Assembly: GCF_014158035.1 (NCBI RefSeq)
Contig: NZ_JACFXW010000001.1
Span: 2,737,501-2,801,500 of the forward strand
Origin: Rhizobium sp. G21
Lineage (GTDB): Bacteria; Pseudomonadota; Alphaproteobacteria; Rhizobiales; Rhizobiaceae
DNA length: 64,000 bases
Reading direction: 5' to 3'
Part shown: piece after piece, positions 8,684-18,845 of the stretch
Layout of the letters: each line of letters opens with the position of its first letter
Position numbering within the stretch: the first letter of the stretch is position 1
Notes under the pieces: model-generated
What the model saw: only the letters and a program-made list of their open reading frames with translations
Databases searched by the model: none
What the model was told of the DNA's origin: nothing
Program-made: the position numbers and the translations under genes

Positions 8684-10007
8684 GACTTCACTGGTGCTGC
8701 TGGGCGCGTTGCTGGGCTCCACCGCCACGCTGGCTGTCTATTCCGCCGGCCTTCCGGCCCAGGCCGCCGGCTCCTCGACCTATCGGGAACTCAGCGTGTT
8801 CGGCGAAGTCTTCGAACGCGTGCGCGCGCAATATGTGACGCCGCCCAACGAGCAGAAGCTGGTCGAGTCCGCCATCAGCGGCATGCTGACCTCGCTCGAT
8901 CCGCATTCGAGCTATATGAACGCCAAGGACGCCGACGACATGCGCACGCAGACGCGCGGCGAATTCGGCGGTCTCGGCATCGAAGTCACCATGGACAACG
9001 AACTGGTCAAGGTCATCGCGCCGATCGACGATACGCCTGCCTCCAAGGCCGGCGTTCTGGCCGGCGACCTGATTTCCAAGATCGACGGAACCGACGTGCG
9101 CGGCCTGAAGCTCGAAGACGCCGTCGACAAGATGCGCGGCGAAGTCGGCGCGCCGATCAAGCTGACAATCCTGCGCAAGGGCGCCGACAAGCCGATCGAA
9201 CTGACCATCAAGCGCGACATCATCGCCGTGCAGGCGGTCAAGACCCGCGTCGAGGGCGATGTCGGGTACCTCCGCGTCATTTCCTTCACCGAAAAGACCT
9301 ATGACGACCTGAAGAAGGGCATCGAGAAGATTCAGGCCCAGGTGCCGAACGACAAGCTCAAGGGGTTTGTCCTCGACCTTCGCCTCAATCCGGGCGGTCT
9401 GCTCGATCAGGCGATCAACGTGTCGGACGCTTTCCTCAACAAGGGCGAAATCGTCTCGACCCGCGGCCGCGTCGAAAGCGAAACCCGTCGCTTCAGCGCC
9501 ACGGATGGCGATCTGGTCAATGGCAAGCCGGTGATCGTGCTGGTCAATGGCGGCTCCGCCTCGGCTTCCGAAATCGTCTCCGGCGCGCTTCAGGATCTCA
9601 AGCGGGCCACCGTGCTCGGCACGCGGTCGTTCGGCAAGGGATCGGTGCAGACCATCATCCCGCTCGGCGACAACGGCGCGCTGCGGCTGACCACGGCGCT
9701 TTATTACACCCCGTCGGGCAAATCGATCCAGGGCATCGGCATCACCCCCGACATCAAGGTCGAGGAGCCGATCCCTGCCGAACTGCAGGGCAAGATCGAG
9801 ACCGCCGCCGAATCGGCGCTCAAGGGCCATATCAAGGGCCAGGACGAGACCGAAGAAGGCTCCGGTTCGGCCGCCTATGTGCCGCCGGATCCCAAGGACG
9901 ACGTGCAGCTCAATTACGCGCTCGACCTGTTGCGCGGCAAGAAGACCGATCCGGCCTTCCCGCCGGATCAGGCCAAGGCCGTCGCGGCCGAACAGCAGAA
10001 GAAGTAA
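8673..10007 (+). CDS. ctpA: Carboxyl-terminal processing protease, family S41
   Basis: This 444-residue periplasmic protease has an export signal (about residues 5-30), a PDZ domain (EFGGLGIEVTMDN through the KIDGTDVRG region) and an S41 catalytic domain. The catalytic Ser sits in NGGSASASEIVSGAL and the Lys in TRSFGKGSVQT, about 25 residues later, as expected for the Ser-Lys dyad. The start at 8673 overlaps envC by 11 bases, so the two are translationally coupled. It trims periplasmic or envelope proteins, often cell-wall hydrolases. Confidence 0.94.
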   Translation: MIRKTSLVLLGALLGSTATLAVYSAGLPAQAAGSSTYRELSVFGEVFERVRAQYVTPPNEQKLVESAISGMLTSLDPHSSYMNAKDADDMRTQTRGEFGGLGIEVTMDNELVKVIAPIDDTPASKAGVLAGDLISKIDGTDVRGLKLEDAVDKMRGEVGAPIKLTILRKGADKPIELTIKRDIIAVQAVKTRVEGDVGYLRVISFTEKTYDDLKKGIEKIQAQVPNDKLKGFVLDLRLNPGGLLDQAINVSDAFLNKGEIVSTRGRVESETRRFSATDGDLVNGKPVIVLVNGGSASASEIVSGALQDLKRATVLGTRSFGKGSVQTIIPLGDNGALRLTTALYYTPSGKSIQGIGITPDIKVEEPIPAELQGKIETAAESALKGHIKGQDETEEGSGSAAYVPPDPKDDVQLNYALDLLRGKKTDPAFPPDQAKAVAAEQQKK

Positions 10008-10066
10008 GACGGGCGCGGCGGGACATGATCCCGCCGCCGCTCTGTCGAACGGGGGCAGGCTCGAAC

Positions 10067-11248
10067 GTGACGTCGGGACTCCATTCGCCGCTGGGCAAGG
10101 GGCGCAAGCCGAAAACCGAAAAACGCCCCAGGTTCGCCTGGGGCAGCGTTTCGGCGTTTTCGGCCGTCGCGCTGATTTTCGGCGGTCTTGTCGCCTACCC
10201 CTATCTTTCCCCCGATCCGCTGCAAAAACCCGTCTCGGTCGCCGATGAACCGACCGGGTTAGCGGATGACGTCGCCCCGACCGCGCCGGCTGATCCCAAC
10301 GGCATCAAGCCCAGCCGCCCTTCCGACGGCGCCGATGTCGTCCGTCAGGTCATGCCGGATGGTTCGGTGGTGACCAAATACACGCCCCGCGCCAGCGCGG
10401 AGAACGGACCCAAGCTGATCGACGCGACGGCGACCGGCCCGCAATCGCCCGATCTCGCCGCCTTTCCCGACGAAGCGCTGATCGAAAACACGCCCGATGG
10501 AAAATTGCCGATCGTCGCCGCCGACGGCACACGCCCCTTCGACCGCTATGCGCGCCCCTGGTCTGGCGCACGCGGTACGCGGATCGCCATCGTCGTCGCC
10601 GGCCTCGGGCTCAGCCAGACGGGCACGCAGAAGGCGCTGCAGGCGCTGCCCGAAGAAATCACGCTGGCTTTCGCCGCCAACGGCAATTCGCTGTCGCGCT
10701 GGGCGCCGGAAGCGCGGCGCACCGGCCACGAAATCTTGCTGCAGGCGCCGATGGAGCCGTTCGACTATCCCGACAACGATCCCGGTCCGCTGACGCTGAC
10801 CCATGACCAGAGCGAGGCGCGCAATCTCGATCTCCTGCATCAGGGCATGGGCAAGATGACCAATTACACCGGGGTGATGAATTACCTCGGCGGCCGCTTC
10901 CTGTCGGACGCCGAGGCATCCGAGCCGGTGATGCGCGACATCGCGCGGCGCGGCCTGATGTTCCTCGACGACGGCACGTCGACGCAGTCGCTTTCCCCGG
11001 TCTACGCCAAGGCCTATGGCATGCCGCTCGCCTTCGCCGATCTGGTGCTCGACCAGGAGGTCAATCACGGCGCGATCCTCGCCAAGCTCGACGACCTCGA
11101 ACGCATCGCGCTGCGTAAGGGTTCGGCGATCGGCGTCGCCTCCGCCTTCGACGACAGCGTCGCGGCGATCGCCGAATGGTCGCGCGAGGCGGGCCGCCGC
11201 GGCATCGAAATCGTGGGCGTTTCCGCCCTCGCAACCGTTCCCAACTGA
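10067..11248 (+). CDS. Divergent polysaccharide deacetylase (YibQ type)
   Basis: The protein matches the YibQ/DUF610 group: a membrane anchor (about residues 25-45, [17 protein letters not shown]), a low-complexity linker, then a deacetylase-like fold from [15 protein letters not shown] onward with [16 protein letters not shown]. Its substrate is unknown. I prefer the GTG at 10067, because [11 protein letters not shown] matches the family N-terminus and GGGGGCAGG lies upstream. The frame also has an ATG at 10025, but that ATG lies in the loop of a hairpin (GCGGCGGGA/TCCCGCCGC) right after ctpA. It sits between ctpA and rppH as in many rhizobia. Confidence 0.82.
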   Translation: MTSGLHSPLGKGRKPKTEKRPRFAWGSVSAFSAVALIFGGLVAYPYLSPDPLQKPVSVADEPTGLADDVAPTAPADPNGIKPSRPSDGADVVRQVMPDGSVVTKYTPRASAENGPKLIDATATGPQSPDLAAFPDEALIENTPDGKLPIVAADGTRPFDRYARPWSGARGTRIAIVVAGLGLSQTGTQKALQALPEEITLAFAANGNSLSRWAPEARRTGHEILLQAPMEPFDYPDNDPGPLTLTHDQSEARNLDLLHQGMGKMTNYTGVMNYLGGRFLSDAEASEPVMRDIARRGLMFLDDGTSTQSLSPVYAKAYGMPLAFADLVLDQEVNHGAILAKLDDLERIALRKGSAIGVASAFDDSVAAIAEWSREAGRRGIEIVGVSALATVPN

Positions 11249-11280
11249 CGAACGCGCGGTCGCCGCGCAAGGACAAGACG

Positions 11281-11805
11281 ATGAGCAAGACGATCAAGGC
11301 CGAAGACCTGCCCTACCGCCCCTGTGTCGGCATCATGGTGCTCAATCGAGAGGGCTTGGTCTGGGCCGGCCGGCGCATCCCGCTCGGCAATTCCGAATAT
11401 GACGGCTCGCCGCAGCTCTGGCAGATGCCGCAGGGCGGCATCGACAAGGGCGAGGAGCCGGAAGCCGCCGCCTATCGCGAACTCTATGAGGAAACCGGCA
11501 TCAAGTCGGCGACGTTGATCGCCCGCGCAAAGGACTGGATCAACTATGATCTGCCGCCGGAACTGGTCGGCATCGGCCTCAAGGGCAAATATCGGGGCCA
11601 GACCCAGGCCTGGTTCGCCTTCCGCTTCGACGGCGACGATTCCGAGATCGCCATCAACCCGCCGCCCGGCGGCCATGAGGCGGAGTTCGACCAGTGGGAA
11701 TGGAAGCGGATGGAGGATCTGCCGGGCCTGATCGTGCCGTTCAAGCGCGCCGTCTACGACAAGGTCGTCGCCGAATTCGCCCATCTTTCCGGCGTCAGCG
11801 CCTGA
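11281..11805 (+). CDS. rppH: RNA pyrophosphohydrolase
   Basis: This 174-residue Nudix enzyme removes pyrophosphate from the 5' end of mRNA and so triggers decay. The Nudix box is intact: [20 protein letters not shown] followed by TGI, with the catalytic REXXEE as RELYEE. The start [17 protein letters not shown] is typical of RppH. The ATG at 11281 follows AAGGACAAG. It ends the rsfS-rppH block and is followed by a shared terminator. Confidence 0.93.
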   Translation: MSKTIKAEDLPYRPCVGIMVLNREGLVWAGRRIPLGNSEYDGSPQLWQMPQGGIDKGEEPEAAAYRELYEETGIKSATLIARAKDWINYDLPPELVGIGLKGKYRGQTQAWFAFRFDGDDSEIAINPPPGGHEAEFDQWEWKRMEDLPGLIVPFKRAVYDKVVAEFAHLSGVSA

Positions 11806-11825
11806 CGCCCGATTGCATGCAAAAA

Positions 11826-11850
11826 GCCGCCGGAGCGTTGCCCCGGCGGC
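11826..11850. terminator. Bidirectional terminator between rppH and bfr
   Basis: A GC-rich stem (GCCGCCGG/CCGGCGGC, loop about 9 bases) lies between convergent genes. A-run AAAAA precedes it and TTCTTCATTTT follows, so it could serve both strands. Confidence 0.7.
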
Positions 11851-11873
11851 TTCTTCATTTTCGGCGGTTTGGG

Positions 11874-12359
11874 TTATTCCGCTTCGTCGGCGGAAACGGC
11901 GTTCAGCTGGCCGTACTTTTCCTCGCCGAGCTTCGACATCAGTTCCAGCTGGGTTTCGAGGAAGTCGATATGGCCCTCCTCGTCCATCAGCAGTTCTTCG
12001 AACAGCTTCATCGACACATAGTCGCCGGCTTCGTGACAGATGTCGCGGGACTTCTTGTAGGCGGTGCGGGCGTCATATTCGCCGGCAAGATCGGCTTCGA
12101 GCACTTCCTTGACCGTCTGGCCAATGCGCAGCGGCGCGAGCGTCTGGAGGTTCGGATGACCTTCGAGGAAGATGATGCGCGCGACGAGCTTGTCGGCATG
12201 CTGCATTTCCTCGATCGATTCGGCGCGCTCTTTCTTCGCCAGCTTCTGATAGCCCCAGTCTTCGAGCAGGCGGTAATGCAGCCAATACTGATTGACCGCT
12301 CCAAGCTCGAGAAAAAGCGCTTCGTTGAGGCGTTCGATGACTCTGGCGTCGCCCTTCAT
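11874..12359 (-). CDS. bfr: Bacterioferritin
   Basis: The 161-residue protein stores iron in a 24-subunit shell. All ferroxidase ligands are present: Glu18, Glu51, His54, Glu94, Glu127 and His130. The haem-ligating Met52 is also there (EMQHAD). AGGAG lies eight bases before the ATG at 12359. It lies downstream of bfd, but a near-perfect iron-control box at 12433-12449 suggests its own promoter. Bfd probably docks here to release iron. Confidence 0.96.
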   Translation of the reverse strand: MKGDARVIERLNEALFLELGAVNQYWLHYRLLEDWGYQKLAKKERAESIEEMQHADKLVARIIFLEGHPNLQTLAPLRIGQTVKEVLEADLAGEYDARTAYKKSRDICHEAGDYVSMKLFEELLMDEEGHIDFLETQLELMSKLGEEKYGQLNAVSADEAE

Positions 12360-12432
12360 AGTCCATCTCCTGTTATGCAGCGTAAATATGGTGGGATAAG
12401 AGCAGGAAATGCGCGCAAAGTCGAGGCCCTAG

Positions 12433-12449
12433 TTTGGAATGATTCCAAA
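12433..12449 (-). promoter_or_regulatory. Irr-type iron control element (ICE box)
   Basis: The palindrome TTTGGAA-TGA-TTCCAAA fits TTTRGAAYNRTTCYAAA, the motif I recall for Irr in alphaproteobacteria, at every position. It lies 74 bases upstream of the bfr start. In rhizobia, Irr represses iron-storage genes when iron or haem is low; that role here is inferred. Confidence 0.75.
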
Positions 12450-12483
12450 TCTAGCCGAGTGTTTCGACCGGTCGTATGGGAAA

Positions 12484-12795
12484 TCAGGCCACGCGTGTGG
12501 TGCGCTGGCGCCGTTCGAGGATGGCGGCCTTCTGTTCGGCGTGAAAGCGCTTGAGACGGTCGAGGAAATCCACGACTTCGGCCGTCTCGCCGCGATGGCG
12601 GGCGTGATAGTCCTCGGTGGTCTTGACGATGATGTCGACGACATTGGGGAAGCAGCCGCAGCATTTCCCGCGCTTGTTCATTGCATGATAGACCTTGCCA
12701 GGCACGATCAACTGCCAACAGTCCTCGTCGAGCATCGAGACGATGACGTCCCTGATGTCTTTGTCGGTGATTATGTTGCAGCTGCAAACCATCAT
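12484..12795 (-). CDS. bfd: Bacterioferritin-associated ferredoxin
   Basis: The 103-residue protein begins MMVCSCNIITDKDI and carries the four Cys of a BFD-type [2Fe-2S] domain: CSC near the start and CCGC around residues 45-48. In known systems Bfd gives electrons to bacterioferritin to mobilise iron. It is longer than the 64-residue Bfd of enterobacteria, with a charged C-terminal helix (DFLDRLKRFHAEQKAAILE) of unknown use. The neighbouring bfr supports the call. Either of the two first Met codons may be the start. Confidence 0.88.
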   Translation of the reverse strand: MMVCSCNIITDKDIRDVIVSMLDEDCWQLIVPGKVYHAMNKRGKCCGCFPNVVDIIVKTTEDYHARHRGETAEVVDFLDRLKRFHAEQKAAILERRQRTTRVA

Positions 12796-12828
12796 GGCGA
12801 GGAACCCGCTCGACTTCCAATGGGCTCC

Positions 12829-12857
12829 TGTATCCTAAAGCGGATGGCAAATGTCAA
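12829..12857 (-). promoter_or_regulatory. Sigma-70 type promoter for bfd
   Basis: On the minus strand, TTGACA is followed after 17 bases by GATACA, about 35 bases upstream of the bfd start. Spacing is ideal; the -10 hexamer is only fair. Confidence 0.5.
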
Positions 12858-12915
12858 GATAAGCAAGAAGGCCTGCGACAAAATATGTCGACGCCTCTCC
12901 ACTTTACATCCGGGT

Positions 12916-14221
12916 TCAGACCTTGAGCTGCAGCTCGTGGAAGTCCTCGGTGCCGAAAAAGCGCTGGTAGCGTTCGACCTCCTGGGGTCGCCGGTCGCCT
13001 TGCGGGGTTGTCCGACAGTTTGACCGCCGGACGGCCATTGGCTTCGACGACTTTGCAGACGATCGAGATCGGATCGAGACCCATCAGCTCGGTCGGCGCG
13101 CAGCCCTGGAAGTCGTTGGTGAGATTGGTGCCCCAGCCGAAGCTCATCCGCACCCGGCCTTCGAAATGCTCGTAGGTCTCGATGATCGTGTCGACGTCGA
13201 GCCCGTCCGAGAAAATCAGCAATTTCTCGCGCGGATCGCGGCCATGCGCCTTCCACCAGTCGATGATCCGTTCGCCGCCTTCGATGGGCGGGGCGCTGTC
13301 GGGGCGGAAGCCCGTCCAGTCGGCCACCCAATCGGGCGCATTGCGCAGGAAGGCGGCTGTGCCGAAAGCATCGGGAAGGACGATCAGCAGGTTGCCGCCG
13401 TAAAGCTGGGTCCAGTCCTGCAGCACCTTGTAAGGGGCCTGGCCCAGGTCTTCGTCGGTTTCGGCCAGCGCCGCCTTCACCATCGGCAGTTCATGCGCAT
13501 TGGTGCCGACCGCTTCCAGATCGGTGTCCATGGCGAGCAACACGTTGGAGGTGCCGGTGAAGGCCGGGCCGATGCCTTCCTTCAGCGCCTCGACGCACCA
13601 GCGATGCCAGAGGAAGGAATGGCGCCGCCGGGTGCCGAAATCGGAGATGCGAAGGCCCGGATACTGCCGGAGGCGTTCGACCTTCGACCACATCTTGGCC
13701 TTGGCGCGGGCGTAGAGCACGTCGAGGGTGAATTTGCCCAGACCCTTCATCGCCGCGCGCGACCGGAGTTCGTTGATGATCGCCAGCGCCGGGATTTCCC
13801 ACATCGTGGTTTCCATCCAGCGGCCCTCGAAGCACAACTCATACTGGCCGTCCTTCACCGACAATTCGTAGTCGGGCATGCGGAAATTGGCGAGGAAGGC
13901 GATGAAATCCGGTTCGAAGATCTGCTTCTTGCCGTAGAAGGTGTTGCCGGCCAGCCAGATCAGCTCCTTCTTGGTGAAGCGGAGTTCGCGGACATGGTCC
14001 AGCTGGTCGCGCAATTCCTGCTCGTCGATATCGTCCGCCAGGCGCACGCGCGTCGACCGGTTGATCAGCGAAAAAGTGGCGCGGACATCCGGATGCAGCT
14101 TCCAGATCATCTGCAGCATCAGGAGTTTGTAAAAATCCGTGTCCAGCAGGCTGCGGACGATGGGGTCCAGTTTCCAGGCGTGGTTATACACGCGCCGGGC
14201 GATGTCTGTCTTGGCCGCCAT
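12916..14221 (-). CDS. pncB: Nicotinate phosphoribosyltransferase (two frame breaks near the 3' end)
   Basis: PncB makes nicotinate mononucleotide from nicotinate, PRPP and ATP in NAD salvage. The body is typical: [19 protein letters not shown] at the start, [14 protein letters not shown], and FSDGLDVD and FGWGTNL in the phosphoribosyl site. Near the end the frame breaks twice, around 13000-13006 and 12981-12986, each as if one base were missing. With both restored, the tail reads [27 protein letters not shown] and stops at 12916, giving the standard length of about 435. As written, the frame runs to 12854 with an unrelated tail. RBS GGAGGAG precedes the ATG at 14221. Confidence 0.9.
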
Positions 14222-14242
14222 GCGGCGTCTCCTCCGTGTCGG

Positions 14243-14842
14243 TCAGACGAGCGTCACGCCCGCCTGCCGCATTTTTTCAGGTTGCGCCGCCATCGATCCG
14301 CCGAGATCGATGCCGCGACAGGCCTCCAGCACCACGGTGGTCTTGAAGCCCGCCGCCACGGCGTCGAGCGCCGAAAAGGCGACGCAGAAATCGGTGGCGA
14401 GGCCGCACAGCGTCACGGCCTCGAAGCCGCGCTCGCGCAGATAGCCGGCCAGCCCGGTCGGCGTCGCATGGTCGTTCTCGAAAAAGGCCGAATAGGAATC
14501 GATCGCGGTCCGATACCCCTTGCGGATCACCAGTTCGGCCTTGGTCCAGACCAGACCCGGATGAAACTCCGCGCCGGGCGTGCCCTGAATGCAGTGGTCG
14601 GGCCAAAGCGTCTGCTCGCCATAGGGCATGGTCGCGCTGTCGAAGGGCGCCTTGCCGGAATGGCTGGAGGCGAAGCTCGAATGGCCGGCAGGATGCCAAT
14701 CCTGGGTCAGCGCCACATGGTCGAAGCGCGCGATCAGCGCGTTGACCGCCGGCAGGATGGCGTCGCCATCGGCGACCGCGAGCGCGCCGCCCGGGCAGAA
14801 GTCGTTCTGGACGTCGATGACGACAAGCGCTTCTCTCAACAT
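14243..14842 (-). CDS. pncA: Nicotinamidase
   Basis: The 199-residue enzyme deamidates nicotinamide to nicotinate, which the adjacent PncB then uses. The catalytic Asp is in LVVIDVQNDFCPGGAL, metal ligands are in TQDWHPAGHSSF, and the nucleophilic Cys is in GLATDFCVAFSALDA. I start at the ATG at 14842 (MLREALVVID), with GGGGG upstream; the longer frame to 14875 adds an unlikely tail. It lies 21 bases before pncB, forming a salvage operon. Confidence 0.93.
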   Translation of the reverse strand: MLREALVVIDVQNDFCPGGALAVADGDAILPAVNALIARFDHVALTQDWHPAGHSSFASSHSGKAPFDSATMPYGEQTLWPDHCIQGTPGAEFHPGLVWTKAELVIRKGYRTAIDSYSAFFENDHATPTGLAGYLRERGFEAVTLCGLATDFCVAFSALDAVAAGFKTTVVLEACRGIDLGGSMAAQPEKMRQAGVTLV

Positions 14843-14883
14843 GTCAACCCCCGCATCTGTCTGATGAAAGGTCAATCATGTTT

Positions 14884-14908
14884 GCGGCCGGGAGACAAGC
14901 CCGGCCGC
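14884..14908. terminator. Hairpin between MFS gene and pncA
   Basis: A 9-bp perfect stem (GCGGCCGGG/CCCGGCCGC) with a 7-base loop lies just after the MFS gene stop on the minus strand. There is no clear T run, so termination is only likely. Confidence 0.4.
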
Positions 14909-14926
14909 CCTGATTGTGGCGCAAAG

Positions 14927-16129
14927 TCAATGACCTCCGCCTTTCACGCCGTCGGCGTGCCGGGCGAGGCCCGACAGCGCCAGCACGATGGCGAGCAGCA
15001 GCGGCGCGCCGATATAGATGGCTTGGTAGCCGGTATGCTCGACGACGAAGCCGAACAAAGTCGGCGCGAACAGCGTGCCGGAATAGCCCATGGCGGTGAC
15101 CACCGACAGGCCGACGCCCTTGGCCATGCCCGGCAGATTGCCGGCGGCCGAAAAGGCGATCGGCACGAGATTGGCCACGCCGAGACCCGCCAGCGCAAAC
15201 CCGAACACGGCGACATAGGGATGGGGCGCGAAGGCCCCGATCCACATGCCGGCGAATGCGATGACGCCGGAGACCCGCATGGTCTTGACCGCGCCCAGCC
15301 GGTCGCGCACCGCGTCGCCGGCGAAACGCACGACCATCATCGTGGCGTGGAAGGAACCTGCGGCCAGCGACGCGACCGTCAGCGTCGCCCCGAGTTCACG
15401 GCTCAGATAGAGCGCGCTCCAGTCGATGACGATGCCTTCCTGCAACATGGAGAACAGCGCCATGAAGCCGAGAAGCCAGGGCAGGGGGCTCGAGAAGATG
15501 CTGGGCCGCGGCGCGGCGTCGTGATGTTCTTCCGCATGCGGCCCGTCCGGCATCAGCCAGGCCAGCGCCAGCGCCACCACGCCTGCGTTGAAGACGGTGA
15601 TGATCACCGCATGCCAGGCCGGGCCGAACTGGTCGATGAGCGCGCCGCCGGTCGCCGAGCCGATCAAGCCGCCCAGGCTCCAATAGGCGTGGCAGGACGA
15701 CATGATCGCCCGGCGCATGCGCTTTTCGACCTCGACGGCGTTGGCGTTCATCGCCACGTCCATGGCGCCCGCGAAGCCGCCGAGCAGGAAGACGATCACC
15801 GCGGCGGACGCGAAGTTCGGCATGAAGGTGAGAATCAGCATCAACGGCAGGAACAGGATGGAAAAGGCCATCGCCACCTTGCTGGAGCCGAAGCGGGCGA
15901 TCTGGGCGCCGGCGATCGGCATGATGGTGACCGAGCCGACGCCGAAGAACAGCAGCAGATAGCCCATCCATTGCGGCGACAGCGACAGCGTTTCGGCGAT
16001 CACCGGCAGTTTTGGCGACCAGGCCCCGATATAGAGACCGTTGGCGAGGAACAGCAGCGACACCGCGATGCGCTCCCTGGGGTAGGAGCCGGTCAAGGGC
16101 GGTGCGGCGGAACGGACGGGCGTGGTCAT
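14927..16129 (-). CDS. MFS transporter
   Basis: This 400-residue inner-membrane protein has about 12 hydrophobic segments and belongs to the major facilitator family, in the group related to YbjJ/FucP-like carriers. Features include the first-helix stretch LLFLANGLYIGAWSPKLPVI and GFAGAMDVAMNANAVEVEK in the middle, which is typical of that group. The substrate cannot be read from sequence. GGAGG precedes the ATG at 16129. The DeoR-type regulator gene lies 69 bases upstream on the same strand, which hints at a sugar or sugar-derived substrate. Confidence 0.82.
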   Translation of the reverse strand: MTTPVRSAAPPLTGSYPRERIAVSLLFLANGLYIGAWSPKLPVIAETLSLSPQWMGYLLLFFGVGSVTIMPIAGAQIARFGSSKVAMAFSILFLPLMLILTFMPNFASAAVIVFLLGGFAGAMDVAMNANAVEVEKRMRRAIMSSCHAYWSLGGLIGSATGGALIDQFGPAWHAVIITVFNAGVVALALAWLMPDGPHAEEHHDAAPRPSIFSSPLPWLLGFMALFSMLQEGIVIDWSALYLSRELGATLTVASLAAGSFHATMMVVRFAGDAVRDRLGAVKTMRVSGVIAFAGMWIGAFAPHPYVAVFGFALAGLGVANLVPIAFSAAGNLPGMAKGVGLSVVTAMGYSGTLFAPTLFGFVVEHTGYQAIYIGAPLLLAIVLALSGLARHADGVKGGGH

Positions 16130-16198
16130 GAATACTCCTCCTGGCGCGGCCGGGCCGCGACGCGATGTCTTTCGATCGTTATTCCCAAGGCGCGCCGC

Positions 16199-16969
16199 TC
16201 AAGGCGATGACGCCTTCACGAAGCGGGCGCCGGATTCGGCAAAGCCAGCGCAAAGCTCGTCATCCGCATCCCGTTCCACGACGATGGTGAAACGATTCGA
16301 CAGGCCGATGACGGGAAAGGGGGCAGGGCGGCCCAATTTCTCATTGGTGACGGCGGCAATCACGCGGCGGCTCGTCTTAGCCATGGCGCGCTTGAATTCC
16401 GCTTCTTCCAGGAACGATGCGCTGACGCCGGCGTCCAGATCCAGGCCGCAGCTTCCGAGGATGCAGATATCGGTCCTGTAGCTGGCCGCCTCGCTCATCG
16501 CCTTGGCGCCGAGGATGGCGCCGGATTTGGGATCCATGCGCCCGCCGATCAGCGCCACTTCGATATCGGGTCGCTCCATCAGGGCGGCGGCGATCACCGG
16601 GGCGTTGGTGATCACGGTCAGCGATGCGTCTTGCGGCAGATTGCGGGCGACCGCGAGATTGGCGCTCCCGGCGTCGATGAACAGGCTCGATCCGGGCTCG
16701 ATCAATTGCGCCGTCCGGCGCGCCAGCGCCTGTTTCCGGTCCACGGCGACGTCGATGCGACGGCTGAGCGGCGGCGGCGCATCTATGGGCAAAGCGCCGC
16801 CATAGACGCGGCGGCACACGCCTTGCGCCGCCATTTCGCGCAGGTCACGCCGGATCGTGTCCTCCGACGTTTCGAAAAGGGCTGCGAGGTCGGCAGCCAA
16901 TACGCGGCCTTCCTCCGTCAGTTTGCGGAGGATCGCGGCGTGCCGTTCATGTGGAAGAAGATCTGTCAT
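16199..16969 (-). CDS. DeoR/GlpR-family transcriptional regulator
   Basis: The protein has the DeoR layout: an N-terminal helix-turn-helix (HERHAAILRKLTEEGRV, then TSEDTIRRDLREMAAQG, the family signature) and a C-terminal sugar-phosphate sensor domain with FIDAGSANLAVA and GGRMDPKSGAILG. I start at the ATG at 16969 (MTDLLPHERH); an ATG six bases earlier is equally possible. It precedes the MFS gene on the same strand and probably controls it. The effector is unknown. Confidence 0.85.
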   Translation of the reverse strand: MTDLLPHERHAAILRKLTEEGRVLAADLAALFETSEDTIRRDLREMAAQGVCRRVYGGALPIDAPPPLSRRIDVAVDRKQALARRTAQLIEPGSSLFIDAGSANLAVARNLPQDASLTVITNAPVIAAALMERPDIEVALIGGRMDPKSGAILGAKAMSEAASYRTDICILGSCGLDLDAGVSASFLEEAEFKRAMAKTSRRVIAAVTNEKLGRPAPFPVIGLSNRFTIVVERDADDELCAGFAESGARFVKASSP

Positions 16970-17047
16970 GGTCATGCCTGTCGAATTCGGCATGAACATG
17001 CAACGAGAATGACTCGTCAATGGCGGGATTTTGCTTGTTATGAAGCG

Positions 17048-18695
17048 TCAGCGACCGGCGGCGGCGCTGTCTTCTGGCGCAGTGACCGTCTCGAACGCCG
17101 TCCGTTCGGCCGGCCGACCGAATAGATAGCCTTGGCCCTCGGCGCAGCCCCAGCCGCTCAACAATTCGAGATCGCTCGCCTTTTCAATACCTTCGGCGGT
17201 GCAGCGCAGGTTGAAATTGCGCGATAGCCCGATGATGGCGCTGATGATGGCGATGCTGTCATTGCTGTCGGCCATGGATTGCACAAAGGTCTGGTCGATC
17301 TTGATCTTGTCGAACTGGCAGACGCGCAGGTGATTGAGCGTCGAGGCGCCGGTGCCGAAATCGTCGAGCGCAACGGAGACGCCGGCGGCGCGGAGCGCCT
17401 CGATATTGGTCTTGGCCGTCATCAGATCGGTGATGAGCGCATTTTCGGTAATTTCCACTTCCAGCCGCGAAGCGGGAAAATCATGCGCGGCGAGAATGGC
17501 GAGCAGTTTCTGGGCAAGGTCCTTGTCGCGCAGCTGCACCGGCGACAGGTTGACCGACAGCATCACATGCGCCGGCCAGAAACGACCGAGCGTGACGGCT
17601 TGCGTCATGATCGCCTCGCAGACCTCCTGGATCTGGCCCGTCTGCTCGGCAATGGGAATGAAGTCGGCGGGGTTGATCATGCCGCGCGTCTGGTGCCGCC
17701 ATCGCGCCAGCGCCTCGTAGCCGATGACGTCGCGGGTCGCGAGATCGACGATCGGCTGGAAATAGGGCACGATGTCGCCGGCCTGCAGCGCCAGCTTCAG
17801 CTCCGCTTCCATCCAGCTGCGGGCCTGCACGGCGCTTTCCAGCGCGCTTTCATAGACGGCGATCTGGCGGCGACCGCGGCGCTTGGCCTCATAAAGGGCG
17901 ATGTCGGCCCGGCGCAGGGCCTCTCCGACGCTGTCGACCTTGTCGTCGCCGATCATGGCGACGCCCACGGAAGCGCCGATGCGCAGCGCTACGTCATTGT
18001 AATCGAACGGCGCCTGAACGGCGGCGATTACATAGCGCGCGAAATTCAGCGCATCCTGTTCGTCGCCGAGCGGCGGCGTGATGGCGGCGAATTCGTCGCC
18101 GCCGAAGCGGGCGACGAGGCCGCCCGGAAAATGGCCTTCGATCCGGCTTGCGAAATCGATCAGCACCTTGTCCCCCGCCGCATGGCCATGGGCGTCGTTG
18201 ACAGGCTTGAAGTGATCGAGATCGATCAGGAACACCGCCCGCTTTTCGGCTGCGGGGCGCTCGAACATGGCGCGCTCGGCGAAGCTTTCGAAATTGCGGC
18301 GATTGGCGAGGCCGGTCAGCTGGTCATGCAGGGCGAGGCGTCGCGAATGCAGCTCGGCCTGCTGCTGGCGGCGAAAGCGCAGCGCGCAGCCGCTGATACT
18401 GGACGACGGCGAATGCGGTGAGGCCGAGGCTCGCAAACAGGCCGAACATCAGGATTCCGTCGAAGGCTTGATGGTCGTCTCCGAGCCGGGGAACAGCGCC
18501 GAAGGACCTGGTCAGGGGCTGAGACGTCGACAGGGTCTCGGAAACGTGCAACCGGGAAAACAGCGCCACGAGATCGTGATGCAATCCTGCCATGAGCGCG
18601 ACGATGAACAAAACCAGAGTTGCCCCGCCGATCAGGATGTTTTCGATCCTCTGTCGGCGGAGAGTGGCGCGGTCTTGAAGCGGCTCGTGTTCCAC
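17048..18695 (-). CDS. Membrane GGDEF-EAL protein (frame break in the linker)
   Basis: A GTG at 18695 begins a 120-residue membrane part with two hydrophobic segments (LIGGATLVLFIVALMAG and ILMFGLFASLGLTAFAVV) around a short periplasmic loop. The frame then breaks near 18377-18390: VVQYQRLRAAL continues one frame over as RFRRQQQAELHSRR. Downstream come a GGDEF domain with RFGGDEF intact and an EAL domain with YEALARW, ENAL and DDFGTG, so both cyclase and phosphodiesterase motifs look complete for cyclic di-GMP turnover. The join fits one extra base or two missing. The whole protein would be about 548 residues. Confidence 0.85.
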
Positions 18696-18845
18696 GGCGC
18701 GGCCCTTGCGGTCGTTGTCAGACAGCGGAAAAGCTAGGCGAAAAGCCTTAATTCGTTTTAAATCGACTCAAATTTTACGCGATAATCCGAACCCTTTTCA
18801 GATTCGACGTAAAGAATTCGTTATGGCTCGACCATCAGATCGCCA

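Noticed and set aside
13166..16210. 1014-residue open frame opposite pncB, pncA and the MFS gene
   Set aside because: It crosses three well-supported genes and their spacers on the other strand and shows only biased, low-complexity composition.
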